64,000 nucleotides of DNA from positions 297,724-361,723 of the forward strand of contig NZ_JBEYUH010000004.1 of NCBI RefSeq assembly GCF_040643435.1. The letters are read 5' to 3'. Source of the DNA: Rhodococcus sp040643435. Lineage in GTDB: Bacteria; Actinomycetota; Actinomycetes; Mycobacteriales; Mycobacteriaceae. A model generated the notes under the pieces. It worked only from the letters and a program-made list of their open reading frames with translations, was not told the DNA's origin and made no database searches. The translations under genes and the position numbers were made by a program. This document shows, piece after piece, positions 58,920 through 64,000 of the stretch (position 1 is the stretch's first letter; each line of letters begins with the position of its first letter).

Positions 58920-59540
58920 ATGTTTGCAGGCACGACCACAATCCGCGCGCACCCGTCATACATCGACGCCGGGATAAAGCACGTGCGCGACATCGTGATG
59001 CCGGTGCTGGCGGACATCGAGGGTTGTCTGGGATTGTCCCTTCTGATCGATCGCGGCTCGGGGAGGTGCATCGTGACCAGCTCCTGGCGGGACGAAGCGT
59101 CACTGCGCGCCAGTGAAGGCCTGATACGCATGCTCCGGGACGAGGGGGCCAGGATGTTCCACGGCGCCACGGAGGTGGCGCGATGGGAGATCGTTGCATT
59201 GCACCGCGACCACCGCACACGTCGCGGAGCCTGCTGTCGGGTGACGTGGATTCAGGTCGAACCGACTCAGGCCGACTGTGTGGTGCACATGTGGAAGACG
59301 ACGTCATTGCCGAAGGTGGAGGAACTCGACGGATTCTGCAGTGTAGGTCTGATGCTCGACCGCGCCACCGGTCGCGGGGTCGCTTCGCTGACGTTCGACA
59401 GCGCCGAGGCGATGGACAGCAACAGGGAACGCGTGGACAGCATCCATACCGAGATGGCTCGCGGTGTGGGAGCGAGGTTGGTCGATACCGGCGAGTTCGA
59501 ACTGGCCATCGCGCATCTGCACGTCCCCGAAATCGCCTGA
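58920..59540 (+). CDS. Tandem antibiotic-biosynthesis-monooxygenase-like (ABM fold) protein
   Basis: A 206-residue protein built of two ABM-like ferredoxin-fold halves. Residues ~1-95 contain HVRDIVMPVLADIEGCLGLSLLIDRGSGRCIVTSSWRDEASLRAS. Residues ~105-200 repeat the scheme with LDGFCSVGLMLDRATGRGVASLTFDSAEAMDSNRE. Each half has the EGCLG/DGFCS-like turn of dimeric alpha-beta barrel proteins, so the pair likely forms the barrel within one chain. No function is known. GAGGAGAGGG precedes the ATG at 58920. Confidence 0.7.
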   Translation: MFAGTTTIRAHPSYIDAGIKHVRDIVMPVLADIEGCLGLSLLIDRGSGRCIVTSSWRDEASLRASEGLIRMLRDEGARMFHGATEVARWEIVALHRDHRTRRGACCRVTWIQVEPTQADCVVHMWKTTSLPKVEELDGFCSVGLMLDRATGRGVASLTFDSAEAMDSNRERVDSIHTEMARGVGARLVDTGEFELAIAHLHVPEIA

Positions 59541-59551
59541 AACGACAATGT

Positions 59552-59575
59552 GGGACGGACAGCTTCTGTCCGCCC
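59552..59575. terminator. Hairpin between convergent genes
   Basis: CGGACAG-CTT-CTGTCCG (59556-59572), extended by GGG/CCC with a bulged A, forms a stem of about ten pairs. It lies 16 bases after the ABM gene stop, before a convergent gene, and is a likely terminator. Confidence 0.6.
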
Positions 59576-59646
59576 ATGTCGGACAGCGCATTCGGCGATC
59601 CGTATGCCTCGCGTCAAGGCATGATCGGCGGTGCGGTCTCCAGATT

Positions 59647-60147
59647 CTATTTGGTACCGTGACGATTCCGTAGTGACGGAAGCGTCCAGAATCCGAAGAA
59701 CATCAGCATCGCCACGACGGCCACGACGATTCCGGTGGTCATATCGGCGACGAAGCCGAAGATCAGCAGGACGACGCCGACGAGGGCGAGGCCCAGGACG
59801 GCGATGCCTGCGATTGCCAGTCGTTGCGCGGTTGCAACGAGCGTGGCCAGAGCGTGTCGTCTGAACAACAGTCGGTGCAGTCCGACCGGTGCGACGAGCA
59901 AGATCACCGCACTGACCGAAAGGGCGACAGTGACCAGGTAGATCACTTCTTGTGCGTCGGACAGTTCCTCGAATCGTTCCTGAAACGGCAGGGTCAGCAG
60001 GAATCCTGTCAGGAGCTGAACGCCGGTCTGCACTACGCGTAACTCCTGCAGCAGATTGTTCCAGTTGCGGTCGAGTCGCTGGGTCTCGGTTTCACCGCGC
60101 TCCCGGAAGTTCCACGCAGCGTCGTGGCGACGGAGTACCTCGTCCAT
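59647..60147 (-). CDS. DUF6328-type membrane protein
   Basis: A 166-residue protein with four hydrophobic helices (about residues 45-57, 66-88, 105-128, 132-155) and a charged N-terminus (DEVLRRHDAAWNFRERGETETQRLDRNWNNLLQELRVVQTGVQ). The LNRNWNNLLQELRVVQTGVQLLTGFLLTLPF pattern is that of DUF6328, an actinobacterial family of unknown role. It is a single-gene unit. Confidence 0.8.
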   Translation of the reverse strand: MDEVLRRHDAAWNFRERGETETQRLDRNWNNLLQELRVVQTGVQLLTGFLLTLPFQERFEELSDAQEVIYLVTVALSVSAVILLVAPVGLHRLLFRRHALATLVATAQRLAIAGIAVLGLALVGVVLLIFGFVADMTTGIVVAVVAMLMFFGFWTLPSLRNRHGTK

Positions 60148-60389
60148 TCATCAGCAGTGCCCAGTTTCCGGAGCGATCGAACCAATGCGGTGCAGCATGC
60201 GGGCATCTTCTCGGATTGTTATCCTCGCTGATCTTCGAACCTGAACTCGAAACAGCCCCGCAGCTCGCTGAACTGGGACAACCCTGAAACCGAACGGTCT
60301 CGAACTGGCACGTCGTTATCATTTTGTGTCTAATGAAAAGGTACGATCACGCCGCGCAGGGGAATTTGGACGCGGCGCACCACTGAACG

Positions 60390-61343
60390 ATGGGTTGTGG
60401 AATGTTCGAAAAGCGAGCTTTGTCGAACCGTCGCCGCACTGGCCGCCGATACATGCGAATCGGCGCGGCATTCGCGGGAGCAGCCGCGGTGGCACTGGCG
60501 GCTGCCGGCCCCGCGAGTGCGGCACCGTTGTGGCCCGGTGGGCCGGAGCTTCCCAGTGTCCAGGAGCTGGTCGAAGGGCTCACCCCGCCGGGAGTGACGC
60601 CACCTCAGCTGCCGGTGCAGGTCGCGCCCGAGCCGCCCGCCCCCTTCTCCGCTCCTTCCGTCGACCCGACCAACGGGGAAACGGTGGGCATCGCGCAGCC
60701 GATCATCATCCGGTTCAACGAGGCCGTCGAAGATCGTGCTGCCGCCGAGCGCGCCATTCGCGTCACCTCGAATCCGCCCGTAGACGGTCACTTCTACTGG
60801 GCATCGAATACACAGGTGCGCTGGAAGCCGTTCGAGTTCTGGCCCGCGAACACCACCGTCAACGTCAAGGCCGGCGACACGCAGTCGTCGTTCACCATCG
60901 GCGATGCACTGGTGACGGTGGCGGACAACAACACGAAGACCATCACCATCACACGTAACGGTGAGGTCGTACGTACCATGCCGACGTCCTTGGGCAAGCC
61001 CGGTTACGACACTCCGAACGGCACGTACATCGTCGCCGAGAAATATCGCGACATGTACATGGACTCCTCGACCTACGGGGTCCCCGTCGACAGCCCCGAG
61101 GGCTACCGCACCTACGTCGAATATGCGACGCGGCTCTCCAACAGCGGCATCTTCCTCCACGCCGCGCCGTGGTCGGTCGACGCACAGGGCAACACCAACG
61201 TCAGTCACGGTTGCCTCAACGTGAGCACCGAGGACGGCAAGTGGTTCTACGAGAACGCCAAGAAGGGCGACCCGGTGATCGTGCAGAACACCGAGGGCGG
61301 CACCCTCAACGGCTGGGACGGCCTCGGCGACTGGAATCTCTGA
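60390..61343 (+). CDS. L,D-transpeptidase
   Basis: A 317-residue exported enzyme that forms 3-3 crosslinks in peptidoglycan. The N-terminus is a twin-arginine-like basic run followed by GAAFAGAAAVALAAAGPASAAP, a signal peptide. An immunoglobulin-like domain (~85-185) precedes the YkuD catalytic domain, where Cys275 lies in VSHGCLNVS and His in IFLHAAPW. This matches mycobacterial Ldt proteins, though it is shorter. ATG 60390 and 60402 (MFEKRAL) are both possible. It is closed by the hairpin at 61370-61422. Confidence 0.9.
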   Translation: MGCGMFEKRALSNRRRTGRRYMRIGAAFAGAAAVALAAAGPASAAPLWPGGPELPSVQELVEGLTPPGVTPPQLPVQVAPEPPAPFSAPSVDPTNGETVGIAQPIIIRFNEAVEDRAAAERAIRVTSNPPVDGHFYWASNTQVRWKPFEFWPANTTVNVKAGDTQSSFTIGDALVTVADNNTKTITITRNGEVVRTMPTSLGKPGYDTPNGTYIVAEKYRDMYMDSSTYGVPVDSPEGYRTYVEYATRLSNSGIFLHAAPWSVDAQGNTNVSHGCLNVSTEDGKWFYENAKKGDPVIVQNTEGGTLNGWDGLGDWNL

Positions 61344-61369
61344 CCGCCTGCCCTTACGAGGCTTCGGGC

Positions 61370-61422
61370 GACGCCCCCTGCACTCCGGTCCGCAACGTGC
61401 GTCCGGAAGCGTAGGGGGCGTC
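61370..61422. terminator. Terminator after the L,D-transpeptidase
   Basis: GACGCCCCCT (61370-61379) pairs perfectly with 61413-61422. The inner part (CCGG...CCGG) can form a second stem. It is between two convergent genes and probably bidirectional. Confidence 0.6.
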
Positions 61423-61460
61423 GGCCTTTCGGAAGGCGAATGCAGTTCGGGTGATCGGCC

Positions 61461-61949
61461 CTACCGCGCCCCGACCAGCTCGTCGATCTGGTTGATGGCG
61501 GACGAGGCACCCTCGAGCGCGCCCATGTCCAGCACCTGCTGAAGCGCTTCGGCGCTCCCGTACGTGCTGACATAGGTTGCGCGAGTGCCACCTTCGTGCT
61601 CGGCGAAGGTATAGACGTTCTCGGCGACGGGCAGTTCCGGCTTCGGAGTGAAGTCCGGGTCTGCGAATCCGTCGAGGAACGAGAAACTGTTCGGCTCGTC
61701 GACGGACGTGATCTCCCAGTATCCGGCGTATTTCTCGCCTTCGGGACTCGTCATGTAATAGGTGGTGCGGGTGCCGGGCTTCAGATCGTGCTCGACCACC
61801 GTGGCCGGGAAGGTCGGTGGCCCCCAAACCTTCTCGAGCTGGCGAGGGTCGGCGTAGATCTGCCAGATTCGTGCCACTGGGGCGGCGAACTCGGCGGTGA
61901 TGGTCAGGCTCAGATTGTCGGGGTCGTGCCGGACGTGGGTTACAGGCAT
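61461..61949 (-). CDS. SRPBCC (AHSA1-like) protein
   Basis: A 162-residue START-like protein. The family pattern is SLTITAEFAAPVARIWQIYADPRQLEKVWGPPTFPATVVEHDLKPGTRTTYYMTSPEGEKYAGYWEI. A hydrophobic pocket is expected but its ligand is unknown. These proteins are typically coded with an ArsR-type repressor, as here: its start lies three bases after the ArsR stop. Confidence 0.87.
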   Translation of the reverse strand: MPVTHVRHDPDNLSLTITAEFAAPVARIWQIYADPRQLEKVWGPPTFPATVVEHDLKPGTRTTYYMTSPEGEKYAGYWEITSVDEPNSFSFLDGFADPDFTPKPELPVAENVYTFAEHEGGTRATYVSTYGSAEALQQVLDMGALEGASSAINQIDELVGAR

Positions 61950-61952
61950 TTC

Positions 61953-62294
61953 TCAGCCCTTCTCGGAGGATTCGGATGCGATGAGTTCGTCGATGCGCGC
62001 GATGCGACCGCGCCAGATCTGCTCCAGCTCGGTGAGCATGGACGCCACCGACCGCACTGCCGTCACGTCACCACTGGCCAACTGCTCGCGACCGCTGCGT
62101 CGCTTCACGAGCAGGCCGGCCTTCTCCAGCACGGCGACGTGTTTCTGAACCGCGGCAAAGGACATGTCGTAGTTCGCCGCGAGAGCGGAGACCGAGTGCT
62201 CCCCGGCCAGGACACGTCGCATGATGTCGCGCCGGGTCCGGTCGGCGAGCGCGTGGAACAGGGCGTCGGCCCGATCCTCGTCTTTTCCACTCAC
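61953..62294 (-). CDS. ArsR-family repressor
   Basis: A 113-residue winged-helix regulator (ADRTRRDIMRRVLAGEHSVSALAANYDMSFAAVQKHVAVLEKAGLLVKRRSGREQLASG). There is no Cys-based metal motif in the recognition helix, so it is of the non-metal type usually paired with SRPBCC genes. The operator at 62302-62325 lies just ahead of its ATG, and it forms an operon with the SRPBCC gene. Confidence 0.88.
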   Translation of the reverse strand: MSGKDEDRADALFHALADRTRRDIMRRVLAGEHSVSALAANYDMSFAAVQKHVAVLEKAGLLVKRRSGREQLASGDVTAVRSVASMLTELEQIWRGRIARIDELIASESSEKG

Positions 62295-62301
62295 TCCTCA
62301 A

Positions 62302-62325
62302 ACATACAACCGAATAGTTGTATGT
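62302..62325. promoter_or_regulatory. Operator of the ArsR/SRPBCC operon
   Basis: ACATACAAC-CGAATA-GTTGTATGT is a perfect 9-6-9 inverted repeat, seven bases upstream of the ArsR start. It is AT-rich in a GC-rich region and close enough to block transcription. Autorepression by the ArsR protein is the simplest reading. Confidence 0.65.
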
Positions 62326-62332
62326 CAAGACC

Positions 62333-63085
62333 TCATGCGATAACGAGGCGGTCGCCGTAGAGCGCCCGCTCGTCGTCATCGAGACCGTCGTCGGTGATGA
62401 TGCACGTGAGCTCGTCGATTGCGGCAACCCTGGCGAGGGCGCGGTGTCCGAACTTCGAATGATCCGCTACGGCAACCGCTTTGCCGGCACACTCGAGCAT
62501 CGCACGTTTGACCGGAATCTCGAGCGTGTTGGTGTTGGTGATACCGGCGACGGGGTGGACTGCGTCGGCCCCGAGGAAGGCCCAATCGGCGGAGTAGTGC
62601 GACATGAACTGTGCGGCATGTTCGCCGATCAATGTGTAGACGGAGCCGAGCAGCTCTCCTCCGGAGACGAGTAGCCGCACGTCCGGGAAAGTCGCCACGT
62701 ACTTCGCGATACGCAGGTCGTTGGTGAGCACTGTCAGTGACGACTTGCGCCGCAGGGCGACGGCTACTTCGTAGGTGGTGGATCCGCTGTCGAGTACCAC
62801 ACTGTCGCCGTCCGAGACCATCGCGGCCGCCACCTCGGCGATGGCGGTCTTCTCCCTGCGACGCACGTCCTTTTTGAGCGCGTACGGCACTTCGTGACCG
62901 GCTCCCTCGACGGCCTTCGCGCCTCCGTGTGTGCGTTCGACCTTGCCTTCGCGAGCGAGAGCATCGAGATCCCGGCGGATTGTGGAGGTGTCGACGCCGA
63001 GGTCGGCCGACAGCGTCTTCGCATCGACGTATCCGTCGGCGAGGATGCGGTGGAAGATCTCACGTCGCCGTGCGGTCGCGGACAC
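62333..63085 (-). CDS. DeoR/GlpR-family regulator
   Basis: A 250-residue regulator. The N-terminal DeoR helix-turn-helix reads RRREIFHRILADGYVDAKTLSADLGVDTSTIRRDLDALAREGKVERTHGG. The C-terminal sugar-isomerase-like sensor has LDSGSTTYEVAVAL, VLTNDLRIAKYV and VADHSKFGHRALA. GTG 63085 is chosen because AGGAG lies five bases upstream; the longer frame to 63295 has no homology. It is divergent from fgd, and DeoR proteins usually respond to phosphosugars, which fits control of an enzyme of glucose-6-phosphate metabolism. Confidence 0.88.
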   Translation of the reverse strand: MSATARRREIFHRILADGYVDAKTLSADLGVDTSTIRRDLDALAREGKVERTHGGAKAVEGAGHEVPYALKKDVRRREKTAIAEVAAAMVSDGDSVVLDSGSTTYEVAVALRRKSSLTVLTNDLRIAKYVATFPDVRLLVSGGELLGSVYTLIGEHAAQFMSHYSADWAFLGADAVHPVAGITNTNTLEIPVKRAMLECAGKAVAVADHSKFGHRALARVAAIDELTCIITDDGLDDDERALYGDRLVIA

Positions 63086-63175
63086 GAATACTCCTGTGGT
63101 TCTCGGGCGTCGGGATTCTCGGGCGCGGTTCGGTGCACGACCATAACGCACATACGACACACCGCTGCATAGATA

Positions 63176-63227
63176 TTGACACTGTCTGCACCTGATGTGC
63201 ATGATTTCGTGCAGGATTTGCGCGATT
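63176..63227 (+). promoter_or_regulatory. fgd promoter with direct repeats
   Basis: TTGACA (63176-63181) and CATGAT (63200-63205) are 18 bases apart and make a plausible promoter for fgd. Overlapping the -10 are near-identical direct repeats GTGCATGATTT (63197-63207) and GTGCAGGATTT (63209-63219), with a third degenerate GCGCGATT (63220-63227). Direct repeats at a promoter are typical DeoR sites. Confidence 0.5.
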
Positions 63228-63275
63228 GCGCGTGTTCGTGTCGCTGGCACCACGTTGTTCGGAGGTTGCACGGTA

Positions 63276-64000
63276 ATGCTGAAACTGGGATACAAGGCGT
63301 CGGCGGAGCAGTTCGGTCCGCGGGAGTTGGTGGAGTTGGGTGTGCTGGCCGAGGCGCACGGGATGGATTCGGCGACGGTGTCGGATCATTTCCAGCCGTG
63401 GCGGCACAACGGTGGGCATGCCCCGTTCTCGCTGGCGTGGATGACCGCGGTGGGGGAGCGCACGCAGCGGTTGCAGTTGGGCACTTCGGTGCTGACCCCG
63501 ACGTTCCGGTACAACCCGGCGGTGATCGCGCAGGCGTTCGCGACGATGGGGTGTCTGTATCCGGGGCGGATCTTCCTCGGGGTGGGTACCGGGGAGGCGC
63601 TCAACGAGATCGCGACCGGGTATTCGGGTCAGTGGCCGGAGTTCAAGGAGCGTTTCGCCCGGTTGCGGGAGTCGGTGCGGTTGATGCGGGAGTTGTGGGG
63701 CGGGGATCGGGTGGATTTCGAGGGGGAGTTCTACTCGACGAAGGGGGCGTCGATCTACGACGTGCCCGAGCAGGGGGTTCCGGTCTATATCGCGGCCGGG
63801 GGTCCGGTGGTGGCGCGGTATGCGGGGCGGGCCGGGGACGGGTTCATCTGCACCTCGGGGAAGGGGATGGAGCTGTATACCGACAAACTTCTGCCGGCGG
63901 TGGCCGAGGGTGCGGGCAAGGCCGAGCGGGATGTGGCGCAGATCGACAAGATGATCGAGATCAAGATTTCGTACGACACCGATCCGGACAAGGCGCTGGA
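63276..64000 (+). CDS. fgd: F420-dependent glucose-6-phosphate dehydrogenase (partial)
   Basis: Oxidises glucose-6-phosphate to 6-phosphogluconolactone and reduces F420, supplying F420H2. The frame runs to the right edge, giving about 241 residues of an expected ~335. Landmarks are LKLGYKASAEQFGPRELVELGVLAEAHGMDSATVSDHFQPWRHNGGHAP (substrate-pocket Asp and His), FRYNPAVIAQAFATMGCLYPGRIFLGVGTGEALNE, and AAGGPVVARYAGRAGDGFICTSGKG. These match mycobacterial FGD1. GGAGG lies ten bases before the ATG. The upstream DeoR gene is divergent. Confidence 0.93.
   Translation, partial: MLKLGYKASAEQFGPRELVELGVLAEAHGMDSATVSDHFQPWRHNGGHAPFSLAWMTAVGERTQRLQLGTSVLTPTFRYNPAVIAQAFATMGCLYPGRIFLGVGTGEALNEIATGYSGQWPEFKERFARLRESVRLMRELWGGDRVDFEGEFYSTKGASIYDVPEQGVPVYIAAGGPVVARYAGRAGDGFICTSGKGMELYTDKLLPAVAEGAGKAERDVAQIDKMIEIKISYDTDPDKAL

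Overview
The window reads as an ordinary chromosomal segment of a high-GC, mycolic-acid actinobacterium, most likely a Rhodococcus. Pointers are the strongly GC-biased third codon positions, many GTG and TTG starts, genes close to mycobacterial FadE25, FadB2, LigC, FprB and LppU, a WS/DGAT acyltransferase, a mycothiol-type DinB protein, and an F420-dependent glucose-6-phosphate dehydrogenase cut by the right edge. I see no tRNA, rRNA, CRISPR array, insertion sequence, prophage or integration site.

Left part (1-13400). A partial gene and a MarR regulator precede a translationally coupled homogentisate operon: hmgA, an unrecognised 293-codon gene, and fumarylacetoacetase. Next are a DUF2975/HTH pair under a three-box operator, a MOSC protein, an F420-type oxidoreductase, a fatty-acid set (crotonase, acyl-CoA ligase, LCAD-like dehydrogenase, thioesterase), another MarR gene, an AlkA-type glycosylase and RNase HI.

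Iron and uptake (13429-25803). A four-gene siderophore ABC importer lies behind an IdeR-like box, with a perfect 18-bp hairpin between the binding-protein gene and the permease genes. An amidohydrolase, an acyl-CoA ligase and a branched-chain-amino-acid-type ABC operon with a fused LivH-LivM permease follow.

Middle (25893-43667). metY, an IclR regulator with a TGGAA-type dyad, an AurF-like diiron oxygenase, a DHA2 exporter with a TetR regulator, a class III nucleotide cyclase, a secreted chymotrypsin-like protease, ilvD coupled to a DinB-type protein, an aldo/keto reductase, an MFS transporter, a crotonase, a small alarmone synthetase, and a Clp/Hsp100 ATPase that appears to lack the ClpP-docking loop.

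Right part (43921-64000). fadB2, fadE25 and a TetR gene; a DEDDh exonuclease; an LppU-like lipoprotein divergent from a ligC plus LigD-type polymerase pair; a serine beta-lactamase-like esterase; dodecin; a ferredoxin-fused FprB reductase behind a nested dyad; GAF-ANTAR, hotdog and WS/DGAT genes; an L,D-transpeptidase; an ArsR/SRPBCC pair; and a DeoR-type regulator divergent from fgd.

The general theme is catabolism of aromatic and fatty acids with local regulators beside most operons. The points most worth following are the unknown gene inside the homogentisate operon, the hairpin inside the siderophore operon, the loop-less Clp ATPase next to an alarmone synthetase, and several well-formed operators. 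All family assignments were made by eye from translated sequence; no database search was run.
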